From: Cyanobium sp. | GTDB taxonomy: Bacteria > Cyanobacteriota > Cyanobacteriia > PCC-6307 > Cyanobiaceae | Direction: 5' to 3' | Assembly (NCBI GenBank): GCA_007135755.1 | Contig: SLIG01000110.1 | Coordinates: 1-64,000 of the forward strand | Length of the DNA stretch: 64,000 bases | In this document: piece after piece, positions 50,597 through 60,003 of the stretch | Position numbering within the stretch: position 1 is the first letter of the stretch | How the letters are laid out: each line of letters begins with the position of its first letter | Notes under the pieces: model-generated | The model's input: only the letters and a program-made list of their open reading frames with translations | What the model was told of the DNA's origin: nothing | Databases searched by the model: none | Position numbers and translations under genes: made by a program

Positions 50597-51235
50597 GTGA
50601 GTGATCCAGCCCTCACGGCCTTCGGGTCCAGCTTCGGGGCCATCACCCTGGCCGAGCTGGGTGACAAGACCTTCTTCATGGCCCTGATCCTGGCGGCCCG
50701 CCACCAGCGGCGCTGGGTGTTCCTGGGCAGCTTCGCCGCCCTGGCCCTGGTCACCCTGCTGTCCCTGGGGGTGGGGTTCGGCCTGCGGGAACTGCTCCCC
50801 GAGCGCCTGCTCCCCTGGCTGGCCGCGTTGCTGTTCACGGGATTCGGCGTCAAGCTGCTGCTCGATGCCCGGGGGCTGGGGCGGAATGCGGCCCAGGACG
50901 AGGCCGAGGAGGCCGAACAGGCCGTGAATGCGGCCGAAGGGCAACGGCTGATCAGCCGCCCCTGGCCGGTGACCTGGGAGGCCTTCACTCTGGTGTTCGT
51001 GGCCGAGATGGGCGACCGCACCCAGTTCGCCACGATCGTGCTGGCGGCGGCCCCCACCTTCACCTTCCCCGGCCTGGTGGCCGGAGCCCTGGCCGGCCAC
51101 GCACTGGTCACCGCCCTGGCGGTGGGATCGGGCCGCTGGATCGGCCAGCGGGTGAACGAGCGGCTGCTCTACCGGCTCAGCGGCGGGCTGTTCCTGCTCT
51201 TCGGCCTGGCGGCGCTGGGGCAGGCCCTGGGCTGA
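50597..51235 (+). CDS. TMEM165/GDT1 family cation transporter
   Basis: Two ExGD(K/R)(T/S) repeats: LAELGDKTFFMALILAARH and VAEMGDRTQFATIVLAA. Confidence 0.92.
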   Translation: MSDPALTAFGSSFGAITLAELGDKTFFMALILAARHQRRWVFLGSFAALALVTLLSLGVGFGLRELLPERLLPWLAALLFTGFGVKLLLDARGLGRNAAQDEAEEAEQAVNAAEGQRLISRPWPVTWEAFTLVFVAEMGDRTQFATIVLAAAPTFTFPGLVAGALAGHALVTALAVGSGRWIGQRVNERLLYRLSGGLFLLFGLAALGQALG

Positions 51236-51262
51236 CCCCTACGCTGCCTGCCAGCTTCACGA

Positions 51263-51913
51263 GTGACGGTGGTGGTCAAGGACGAGATCAGCAGAGCCGA
51301 GGAACTCCAGGCTCTGGGCTGGCCCCCGGAGGACGTGCGCCGCTACGCCGAACTCTGGGACTACCGCCACCGCTGGGGGGCCATCAACCTCGAACCGGAG
51401 GACCGGGCCTTCCTGCGCAAAGCCGAGGCCGTGCTGCCCAAGCGCACCACGGGCAAGGGGTCGCAGAAGAAGACGCTGCAGGAGAAGTCCCACTACCGCT
51501 GGCTGGCCTTCCACCTCGAGGGGATGCGCGCCGGCGCCCAGGAGCAGGGGCTGGCCGAGGGCGAGCAGGGGGCCTGGCCGATCCTGCTGGAGGAGGAGCT
51601 GCGCCTGCTCGAGGAGCTGCAACCGGTGCTGGGCCTGCCCGACACCCTCAAGGCCCGGGATCTGGTGCCCCTGCGGGAGCAGCTGATCGCCGAGGCCAGC
51701 GCCGATGGCCGCCAGCTGAGCTTCGACTTCAACGCAGCCCTGGAGGAGCTCAGGCAGCGTGAGCGCAGCAGCTGGAAACCGCTGCGCGGCGAGGGAAACA
51801 CCGACACCAGTTATCCGGTGCTCGACGCCGAGAGCGGTGCCCGCTTGCGCGCCCGCACCGCCGAGGTGCTGGGCGAGCGCATCCGCACCACCTTCCCCTC
51901 CCTGCAGGACTAG
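51263..51913 (+). CDS. Hypothetical protein
   Basis: 216-aa ORF, VKDEISRAEELQALGWPPEDVRRYAELWDYRHRWGAINLEPEDRAFLRKAE... Confidence 0.7.
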   Translation: MTVVVKDEISRAEELQALGWPPEDVRRYAELWDYRHRWGAINLEPEDRAFLRKAEAVLPKRTTGKGSQKKTLQEKSHYRWLAFHLEGMRAGAQEQGLAEGEQGAWPILLEEELRLLEELQPVLGLPDTLKARDLVPLREQLIAEASADGRQLSFDFNAALEELRQRERSSWKPLRGEGNTDTSYPVLDAESGARLRARTAEVLGERIRTTFPSLQD

Positions 51914-51931
51914 GGCATCAGGACTGGGGCA

Positions 51932-53221
51932 TCAGGACTGGCGGCCGGGCCGCAGCAGCAGGTTGGCCAGCACGATGCCCACACCGGCCACCACGGCCAT
52001 GGGCAGAAAAGCTCCGCTGTAGCTGCCCAGCCAGTCGCGCAGCTGGCCGGTGATCAGGGTGCCGAGCAGGGCCCCGGCGCCGTAGGCCGTGAACACCAGG
52101 CCGTAGGTCTGGGCGTAGCGCTCCGGATCGAAGCAGCGCAGGGTGGCGGCCGGGGCGATCGCCAGCCAGCCGCCGAGACTGGCCCAGAACAGGCAGAAGG
52201 CCACCAGGTAGGTGGGCAGATCGCCCTCGCCGGCGCCGGCCATCATCAGGCTGCCCACCAGCACCAGCAGGTAGGCGAGGCTGGCCACCCGGGAGGGCCG
52301 CAGGCGATCGGAGAACCAGCCGAACAGGGGCCGGCTGACGCCGTTGAACACGGCGAACAGGGAGATGCAGCTGGCGGCCAGGGCCGGATCGATGGCGATC
52401 ACCTCCAGCCCCACGGGGCTGGAGATGCCGATGGCACTGAGCCCCAGCAGGGCCCCGAGGCTGTAGCAGAGCCACAGGCCGCAGAAGCTGCGGCTGCGCA
52501 GCAGCGCGGCGGTGGTAGCGGGCTGGGGGGCCCGTGCCACGATGATGGCCGGCAACTGGCGCTGGGGATTGGGGGGCGGCTGCCACCCCGGCGGCGGCAG
52601 CACCATGGCCAGCGCCACGGCCACCATCAGCGCCAGAAAGGCCAGCCCCAGCAGCTGCAGGGTGGCGGCCAGCCCCTGGCTGGCGATCAGGCGGTAGGCC
52701 AGCGGGGCGGTGATCAGGGGCGAGAGGCCGAAGCCCAGCACCACCAGCCCCATGGCCAGGCCCTGGCGCTCGGGAAACCAGCGCGCCGCCACCGCCAGGG
52801 GCACGCCATAGGCCAGGCCCACCCCGCTGCCCACGATCACGCCGTAGCCCACCACCAGCTGGCCGATCGACTGGCTGCGGCTGGCCACCAGGTAGCCCAG
52901 GGCCATCACGCCGCCGCCGAGCAGCATCAGCCGGCGCGGCCCCAGGCGCGGCAGCAGCTGACCCCCTACGGGCATCAGCAGGGCGAAGCAGAGCAGGGCC
53001 GCCGTGTAGGGGAGCATGCTCTCGGTGGCCCCCAGGCCCAGGGCCTGCTCCAGGGGCTGGCGGAACACACTCCAGGAATACACGGTGCCCATGCAGAGAT
53101 GGGCGACGATGCCGAGGGGCAGCAGCAGCCAGCGCCCCCGCAGCGCCGGCAGGCCGAACAGCTGCGCACCATCGCGTTGCACGCCGGCCAGGGAGGCTGA
53201 CTGAGGGAGAGATGGCCCCAT
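51932..53221 (-). CDS. MFS transporter, oxalate:formate antiporter (OFA)-like
   Basis: GTVYSWSVFRQPLEQALGLGATESMLPYTAALLCFALLMPVGGQLLPRLGPRRLMLLGG; 12 TM. Confidence 0.87.
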   Translation of the reverse strand: MGPSLPQSASLAGVQRDGAQLFGLPALRGRWLLLPLGIVAHLCMGTVYSWSVFRQPLEQALGLGATESMLPYTAALLCFALLMPVGGQLLPRLGPRRLMLLGGGVMALGYLVASRSQSIGQLVVGYGVIVGSGVGLAYGVPLAVAARWFPERQGLAMGLVVLGFGLSPLITAPLAYRLIASQGLAATLQLLGLAFLALMVAVALAMVLPPPGWQPPPNPQRQLPAIIVARAPQPATTAALLRSRSFCGLWLCYSLGALLGLSAIGISSPVGLEVIAIDPALAASCISLFAVFNGVSRPLFGWFSDRLRPSRVASLAYLLVLVGSLMMAGAGEGDLPTYLVAFCLFWASLGGWLAIAPAATLRCFDPERYAQTYGLVFTAYGAGALLGTLITGQLRDWLGSYSGAFLPMAVVAGVGIVLANLLLRPGRQS

Positions 53222-53257
53222 AGCCGCGAATCTGACGGCCCGAACCCTAAGCAGGGT

Positions 53258-53281
53258 GAGCGCTGCAGTCCTGCAGCGCTC
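53258..53281. repeat. 24-bp near-continuous palindrome (GAGCGCTGCAG-TC-CTGCAGCGCTC)
   Basis: Read directly, 37 bp upstream of the MFS start. Confidence 0.9.
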
Positions 53282-53317
53282 AGGATCCCGTGACCGGCAC
53301 GGAGCCGGCTGCCGGCC

Positions 53318-54082
53318 TCAGCCCTGGCCGCCGGTGCTGAGCATGGCGGCGGCCGTCCACAGCAGGATGCCGGTGACGATGAAGCCGCCGGTGGCCACGA
53401 TGTTCTGCCAGATCCGCCGCACCTTCGGGGTGGGCTGGTTGGCCAGCCAGGCGGGCCGGGGCCAGCCGGCTCCGGGAGTCCAGCCACCGGAGCTGCCGGC
53501 CGGGGCACGGCGGGCCATCACATCGCGCCAGTAGGCGTCGTAGCGGGGAGCCTGCTGGTTGAAGGGCATCGTGCCCACCGCCCGGCCGGCCAGCACCCGC
53601 GAGCGCTGGTAGGGCACCTGGTCTTCCCCGAAGGTCTCCCGATACTCCGGCGAGTCGATCAGGGCATCGATGAAGGCCGGCAGGCCCTGCTCGGCGATCA
53701 CGATCGACCAGCGGATGCGCTCCTCGTCGCCATACACGGGACGGCCCAGCACCCGGCCCACCACCTGCTCCACCACCCGGTAGTTGCTGTTGCAGCGGTA
53801 GAAGTCGTCGCGGAACTTGTCGGAGAGCAACAGACCCCGGATGAAGCCGCGCATGGTGATCTGACCGCTGCGCAGGCGCATCTCCAGCACCGGATCCCGG
53901 TCCACGCTGAAGGCGTGGAAGAAGATCTGGCGGTAGGCCTGCTCGATCAGCCCATCACTGGAGGTGCAGTCGCCGGTCAGGTTTGCCGGCGACTGGCGGG
54001 GGGTCTCATCCCCGGCGGGCAGGAAGTTGGCCACGCGGGCATTGATCGCCGTCGGACGGGTGTCGAGCAGAGGCAGGGCCAT
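53318..54082 (-). CDS. cpcL: Phycobilisome rod linker with C-terminal TM helix (CpcL/CpcG2-type)
   Basis: PBS_linker_poly domain (EQAYRQIFFHAFSVDRDPVLEMRLRSGQITMRGFIRGLLLSDKFRDDFYRCNSNYRVVEQVVGRVLGRPVYG...) and terminal helix IWQNIVATGGFIVTGILLWTAAAML. Confidence 0.88.
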   Translation of the reverse strand: MALPLLDTRPTAINARVANFLPAGDETPRQSPANLTGDCTSSDGLIEQAYRQIFFHAFSVDRDPVLEMRLRSGQITMRGFIRGLLLSDKFRDDFYRCNSNYRVVEQVVGRVLGRPVYGDEERIRWSIVIAEQGLPAFIDALIDSPEYRETFGEDQVPYQRSRVLAGRAVGTMPFNQQAPRYDAYWRDVMARRAPAGSSGGWTPGAGWPRPAWLANQPTPKVRRIWQNIVATGGFIVTGILLWTAAAMLSTGGQG

Positions 54083-54232
54083 GACAGGGGAACGGTTCTC
54101 GAGCTGGGCGGACCGTATTCACCTGCCCCGCCCGCCATGGCGGCCGCGGCGACAACCCTCACACAAGTTCACCACCATCGGGGCTGGGCAGCCCGGCTGA
54201 TCGGCGCGGCCCCCGCACTGGTCTGACTCAAA

Positions 54233-56659
54233 TCAGGCCGGAAGCCCCCAGCGCCAGTGGGTGATGGCGGGATCGTCCATGCCGTGCTCATGGGCATAGG
54301 CGCGGTGGCCGAGGATCGCCTCCTTCATCCGCTCCTTGATGTGGGCAGCCCGTGACCCGAGGCCCGGTACACGGTCGATCACATCGATCACCAGGTTGTA
54401 GCGGTCGATCTGGTTGTTCATCGCCAACTCCAGCGGCGTGTTGATGTTGCCCTTCTCCTTGTAACCGCGCACGTGGATGTTGGCGTGGTTGGTGCGGTGG
54501 TAGGTGAGGCGGTGGATCAGCCACGGATAGCCGTGGAAGTTGAACATCACCGGCTTGGTGGTGGTGAACAGGGTGTCGAAGTCACGATCGCTCAGGCCGT
54601 GGGGATGCTCATCGGGACTGGTGAGGGCAAACAGCTTCACCACATTGAGCACCCGGATCTTGAGGCTGGGGATCTCCCGCCGCAGGATCTCCACCGCCGC
54701 CAGGGTCTCCTTGGTGGGGATGTCTCCGGCACAGGCCATCACCACATCCGGCTCGTCGGGCGCGGTGCCGCAGTCGTCGTTGCTGGCCCAGCTCCAGAGG
54801 CCGATACCCTTGGCCACGTGGGCGCGGGCCTGCTCGAGGGTGAGGTACTGCAGATGCTTCTGCTTGTCGCTCACGATGATGTTGCAGACGTTGCTCTCAA
54901 CCAAAGCCTGTTCAGCCACCGCCAGCAGACAGTTGGCATCGGCCGGTAAATACACCCGCACCACCTCACCACTCTTGTTGCCGGCCAGATCGATGAAGCC
55001 GGGATCCTGGTGGGTGAAGCCGTTGTGGTCCTGGCGCCATACGGTGCTGGAGATCAGGCAGTTCCAGGGGCCGATCGGCGCCCGCCAGGGGGCATGGTGG
55101 ATGCAGCTCTCCAGCCACTTGGCGTGCTGGTTGAACATCGAGGCAATCACATGGGCGAAGGCCTCGTAGGTGTGGAAGAAGCCGTAGCGACCGGTGAGCA
55201 GATAGCCCTCCATCATTCCCACCAGGGTGTGCTCGCTGAGCATCTCCACCACCCGACCGGAGCGGGCCAGTTCGCTGCCGTTGAGGTCCTCGGGGAGGAA
55301 CTGCTCCATCCACACTTTCTTGCTGCGCTCATAGATCGCCTGGAGCCGGTTGGAGGCCGTTTCATCCGGCCCGAACACCCGCAGGGAATCGGGGTTGAGC
55401 CCGATGGCATCGCGCAGCAGCTCACCCAGGGGATAGGTGTTCTCCGCCTCGAGCTGTCCTGGGGCCTCCAGGGCCACCTCATAGCGCTCGATTGGAGGCA
55501 GGTGCAGCTTGTGGCGCAGCAGGCCGCCATTGGCGTGGGGATTGGAGCCCATGCGCCGGTGCCCCTGGGGGGAGAGCTCCTGGAGCTCGGGGATGAGGGT
55601 GCCGTTGGCGTCGAAGAGTTCCTCGGGCCGGTAGCTCTCCATCCACTCCACCAGCATCTGCAGCTGGGCCGGATCGCTCTGGGGCGCGCTCAGGGGCACC
55701 TGGTGGGCGCGCCAGAAGTCCTCGATTTTCTTGTCGCCCAGCGCCTTGGGGCCCGTCCAGCCCTTGGGGGAGCGCAGCACGATCATCGGCCAGGCGGGCC
55801 GCGACACGTTGTTGGGGTCGTTGCTGGCTCTGGCCTCGGCCCGGATGGCCAGGATGCGGCCGACGGCGGTGTCCATCGCTGCTGCCATGGCGGCATGCAT
55901 GGCCATCGGCTCGCTGCCCTCCACGAACAGCGGCTCCCAGCCATAGCCGCGCATCAGGCAGGCCAGCTCCTCGCGGGGGATGCGGGCCAGCAGGGTGGGG
56001 TTGGCGATCTTGTAGCCATTGAGGTGCAGCACCGGCAGCACGGCGCCGTCGCTGATCGGGTTGAGAAACTTGTTGATGTGCCAGCTGGTGGCCAGGGGGC
56101 CGGTTTCGGCCTCGCCGTCACCCACGCAGGCGATGGCGATCAGGTCAGGGCTGTCGAACACCGCCCCGCAGGCGTGGGAGAGCACATAGCCCAGCTCGCC
56201 ACCCTCATGGATCGAACCGGGGGTTTCCGGGGTGCAGTGGCTGCCGATGTGGCCCGGGAAGGAAAACTGCTTCATGAACCGCTGCATGCCCTCAGCGTCC
56301 GGCGACTTATCCGGATAGATCTCGCTGTAGGAGCCATCCAGGTAGGTGGGTGCCAGCACGCCGGGGGCGCCGTGGCCCGGGCCGGACAGGTAGATCATGT
56401 CCAGGTCGTGCCGGCGGATCAGCCGGTTGGCATGGGCCCAGATGAACGACTGGCCGGGGCTGGAACCCCAGTGACCCAGCAGCCGGCTCTTGATGTGCTC
56501 AGGGCGCAGTGGTTCGCGCAGCAACGGGTTGCTGCGCAGGTAGATCATCCCCACAGCCAGGTAGTTGGCTGCCCGCCACCAGGCATCGATCTTCTGCAGC
56601 TCGTCGCTGGTGGCCGGGCTGGGCACCGCTGCGCCAGTGGGCTGGAGGGTGGTGGTCAT
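54233..56659 (-). CDS. xfp: Phosphoketolase
   Basis: [66 protein letters not shown]. Confidence 0.96.
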   Translation of the reverse strand: MTTTLQPTGAAVPSPATSDELQKIDAWWRAANYLAVGMIYLRSNPLLREPLRPEHIKSRLLGHWGSSPGQSFIWAHANRLIRRHDLDMIYLSGPGHGAPGVLAPTYLDGSYSEIYPDKSPDAEGMQRFMKQFSFPGHIGSHCTPETPGSIHEGGELGYVLSHACGAVFDSPDLIAIACVGDGEAETGPLATSWHINKFLNPISDGAVLPVLHLNGYKIANPTLLARIPREELACLMRGYGWEPLFVEGSEPMAMHAAMAAAMDTAVGRILAIRAEARASNDPNNVSRPAWPMIVLRSPKGWTGPKALGDKKIEDFWRAHQVPLSAPQSDPAQLQMLVEWMESYRPEELFDANGTLIPELQELSPQGHRRMGSNPHANGGLLRHKLHLPPIERYEVALEAPGQLEAENTYPLGELLRDAIGLNPDSLRVFGPDETASNRLQAIYERSKKVWMEQFLPEDLNGSELARSGRVVEMLSEHTLVGMMEGYLLTGRYGFFHTYEAFAHVIASMFNQHAKWLESCIHHAPWRAPIGPWNCLISSTVWRQDHNGFTHQDPGFIDLAGNKSGEVVRVYLPADANCLLAVAEQALVESNVCNIIVSDKQKHLQYLTLEQARAHVAKGIGLWSWASNDDCGTAPDEPDVVMACAGDIPTKETLAAVEILRREIPSLKIRVLNVVKLFALTSPDEHPHGLSDRDFDTLFTTTKPVMFNFHGYPWLIHRLTYHRTNHANIHVRGYKEKGNINTPLELAMNNQIDRYNLVIDVIDRVPGLGSRAAHIKERMKEAILGHRAYAHEHGMDDPAITHWRWGLPA

Positions 56660-56898
56660 GACGGGGGGAGCTTCGTCAAAAGCACTATGGACTCATCCGG
56701 TTAAGAGCGGCCAAAGAAAGGAATGCGGGTTAGGGACGCATGACAGATGTCCGCCTTGAGCACCGGCATCAGCCCTCTCCCCACTCGGCGGGAAGACCCT
56801 GGCTCGCGTGCAGCAGATGGGCTGCAGGTGGTCTGGATGAGGAGATCACGAGAGACTCACTGAGCCAGAGAGAAAGAAAGGTGGGTACTGAGCAAGAG

Positions 56899-58062
56899 TC
56901 ATTCAATCCTCATCCGCTTGTCCTCAACTTCTTTGTGCAGAGGCTCATACACGTCTTTGTTCGCTTCCGCTTCGACAACCTGAGGATTCTTATCGTCCAA
57001 GACGGCCTGTGCTCCAAACACAACCCCAGGGATCACAAAGAAAACCCCAAGAATGTATCCCGGGACGATCCAGGGAGAACGCCTTGCACCATTCGCCAAG
57101 GCCTGAGCCGAGCGCATGGGAAGCCTGTAGAGCGGTGGTATTGCCGCAAAGAGCGCAACGCTCAAACCATTATAGAGAATATGAACAATTGCAATCTGCA
57201 GAGCCACAACCTGATACCCCCCCGTGATTGCGGTGGCAGACATCAGGGCTGTTATCGGGGTGACGATATTGGCTCCCAGAGTAAAGGGATCGACCTGGGC
57301 GAGGGTGAAGATTCCGGCGCCAGCCATGGGCACAATCAGAACGGTCGTGAGGGTCGAGGACTGGACTATCAAGGTTGTCACCAACCCTGATACAATGCGA
57401 AGAGCGCCGTTCTTGCCAATAGCAGCATTAAAGAGACGATAAGCCCTGCCCGTGACAGCGTTGGACAACACGATATCTAGCCCATAGATAACCGCTAGCA
57501 CGGATATAATCCCAACAACAATCATCACAACGCCGTCAATGCCTCCTGGAAGCAGTCGGATGACATCGCGAATCTCGCAGATTAACGGGCGGGCAATGGC
57601 GCGGATAAAGTCGAATTGCGACACTGAAATGTCGTCCGAGCCCTGAAACCAGTTGGCCAAGTATCCCGAAAGCTGCTCAAGCGGGTGAAATAGTAGTTCG
57701 ACGGGTAAAAAGAATCAGGATCGTGAATAGATTGAACAAGTCGTGAACCGTCGCCCCTGAAAATGACCGGTTGAAGGCTTCGCTATCTTTGACATTGCCA
57801 AGTGCCGCCAATGTATTGGTGACCGTAGTTCCCATATTGGAGCCCATGATCATGGGGATCGCGATGGTGATGGGCAAACCGCCTCCCACCAGGCCCATCT
57901 CCTCCAGGCGTGGGAGCTCCATGATGGGCTTTCAGGCCAGTGGTCATCGACCAAGCCAAGAAAGTGCCTCACAACCGTGACCGATATCTGAGGAATCATG
58001 GTTAAGAGGGTCATAAGGAATGGCGACTCAGCCAATTCCCGCAACTGTGTTCTTAGCAACAT
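56899..58062 (-). pseudogene. Na/Pi cotransporter (NptA/PNaS family), frameshifted
   Basis: Consecutive fragments in different frames: IPMIMGSNMGTTVTNTLAALGNVKDSEAFNRSFSGATVHDLFNLFTILIL, then LPVELLFHPLEQLSGYLANWFQGSDDIS..., then QSSTLTTVLIVPMAGAGIFTLAQVDPFTLGANIVTPITALMSA. Confidence 0.85.
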
Positions 58063-58275
58063 AACTACCCTTACATCATTCCGAAAGCATGCCCGTAGCC
58101 AATGAATTCGTCATCATCAGTCTGCATGCGATCATCGTGACGACCGTTTACCGCTTGGGCTCGGTTTCAGGGGAGCACCACTTCCTGGAGGGAGGGGGGC
58201 TTGCTGGGTGGGCACGATGCGTGATCCAACCAGCGCTTGCTCTCTTCATCCTGATAGACGTTTTATTGAGCACTG

Positions 58276-59571
58276 ATGAGCCAAACACCGATCACCTGCC
58301 ACCCAGCAGCCACGAACCCCAGCCAAGACACGCTGATTCTGGCCATTGTCACCGCCTATGCGGCAACATTCATCGTCTTCGGTTTGGCCGTTGATGGGCC
58401 AGGCGAGGTGGTTCGCGGTATCGCCGCGATCCTCGCCTCTCGCGACACCCTGCTCACCGATTATTTCGGCATCGCCGGTATCGGTGGAAGTCTGGTGCAT
58501 ACCGGGATCCTTACGCTGCTGGCCTGCGCCCTCTATCACAAGGTGCGGGCGCCCATCGGTGGGGCGTCGTTGGCCTGTCTGTTTCTAGTGCTGGGCTTCG
58601 GCCTGTTTGGCAAAAACCTGTTGAACGTGTGGTTCATTGTTGCCGGTGTGTGGATGTATGCCCGTTATCGTGGAGAACCCTTTGCGAAGCATATCAACAC
58701 TGCGTTCTTCGGAGCCGCGCTGGCACCTGTCGTCACCGAGATTATGTTCAGCACGATCTTATCCACTGCCATCAGTCTGCCCTTGGCCGTGGTCACCGGC
58801 CTGCTGATCAGCTTCATTCTTCCTCCCGCGGCAGCCCAACTCTCCAAGGCACACATGGGCTTTGCACTTTATAACGTTGGCTTCACTGCTGGCCTCATTG
58901 GTGTGTTGGTCGTCGCGCTGTTAACGTCCTATGACCTTGTACCGGAGCCGGTATTCATCTGGACAACAGGTCACAACCTTCAGCTCGGGATCTTCATGGG
59001 TGTGATCTTCTTGTCCTTGATGATGCTTGGCCTGGCGATCGACCGGCGTGCACCAGCCAGGCTCAAAGATGTGCTGCGCTCATCCGGGCAGGCACCCAGC
59101 GACTTCATTGACCTGGCTGGACTGGGTGCGACACTACTCAACATCGGCCTCACTGGATTGCTGGCGATGGCCTACATCCTGGCCATCGGTGGCGATATCA
59201 ATGGTCCGGTGATCGCTGGCTTACTCTCCGTTGCAGGCTTCGGCGCCTTCGGCAAGCATCCGTTCAACATCACGCCGGTCATGGTGGGGGTGGTACTCGG
59301 CTCTCTGGCGAAACCATGGGGGATTGCCGATCCAACCATCCAGCTCGCTGCTCTCTTTTCCACCAACCTGGCGCCAGTTTCAGGGCACTTCGGTTGGCGC
59401 TGGGGAACCCTGGCGGGTTACGTTCATTCCTCTGCAGCGCTCAGTGTTGGCCCTGTGCACGGTGGGCTCAATCTCTACAACAATGGTTTTGCTTCGGGCA
59501 TCGTCGCATCCGTGCTGGTGCCCGTGATCATCTCAATCAATGAGGTTCAGAAACGCCGTAGACAACCGTGA
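58276..59571 (+). CDS. DUF1576 family membrane protein
   Basis: DTLLTDYFGIAGIGGSLVHTGILTLLACALYHKVRAPIGGASLACLFLVLGFGLFGKNLLNVWFIVAGVWMYARYRGEPFAKHINTAFFG. Confidence 0.87.
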   Translation: MSQTPITCHPAATNPSQDTLILAIVTAYAATFIVFGLAVDGPGEVVRGIAAILASRDTLLTDYFGIAGIGGSLVHTGILTLLACALYHKVRAPIGGASLACLFLVLGFGLFGKNLLNVWFIVAGVWMYARYRGEPFAKHINTAFFGAALAPVVTEIMFSTILSTAISLPLAVVTGLLISFILPPAAAQLSKAHMGFALYNVGFTAGLIGVLVVALLTSYDLVPEPVFIWTTGHNLQLGIFMGVIFLSLMMLGLAIDRRAPARLKDVLRSSGQAPSDFIDLAGLGATLLNIGLTGLLAMAYILAIGGDINGPVIAGLLSVAGFGAFGKHPFNITPVMVGVVLGSLAKPWGIADPTIQLAALFSTNLAPVSGHFGWRWGTLAGYVHSSAALSVGPVHGGLNLYNNGFASGIVASVLVPVIISINEVQKRRRQP

Positions 59572-59614
59572 ACAGAGCATCCCAGGATCTGCTGGAGCAA
59601 GCACATACTCAGCG

Positions 59615-59657
59615 CAGGATCAATCAGCGTAAGATCAATCAGCACAGGATCAAAGGG
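59615..59657. repeat. 15-bp tandem repeat, about 2.7 imperfect copies (CAGGATCAATCAGCG)
   Basis: caggatcaatcagcg/taagatcaatcagca/caggatcaaaggg. Confidence 0.8.
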
Positions 59658-59675
59658 ATCGATTCCTGAATCCCA

Positions 59676-59900
59676 TCAGGCGGCTTGTGGTTGATCACAT
59701 GCCCTCATGCCCTCTGCCGCAGAGGGCAAACGCACGCTGCGGCAAAGGGGCTGCGCCGCCAGCAGGCGCCGTTCGGAATGGGAGTCGAGCACGACATGCA
59801 CAGGCCGCTTCCGGCGATCCTGGTAAGTCCCGAACTCCACGCCCTCGGGAACAACGGTGAGTTGACGGATTGAACCATCGCGAAACAGGAACAGGGGCAT
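59676..59900 (-). CDS. Hypothetical protein
   Basis: MPLFLFRDGSIRQLTVVPEGVEFGTYQDRRKRPVHVVLDSHSERRLLAAQPLCR; start inferred. Confidence 0.45.
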   Translation of the reverse strand: MPLFLFRDGSIRQLTVVPEGVEFGTYQDRRKRPVHVVLDSHSERRLLAAQPLCRSVRLPSAAEGMRACDQPQAA

Positions 59901-60003
59901 AGAACTGCAGAGGCCGCTGGCTCCATTGCGCCACGTACTGGAACGATTGTCCAGGCCAGGGGCGTCTGCAATAAGACTTCGCAATCTGTGTCACAGACAA
60001 CCC

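Noticed and set aside
55010-56704. 564-aa plus-strand ORF opposite phosphoketolase
   Set aside because: Antisense shadow ORF.
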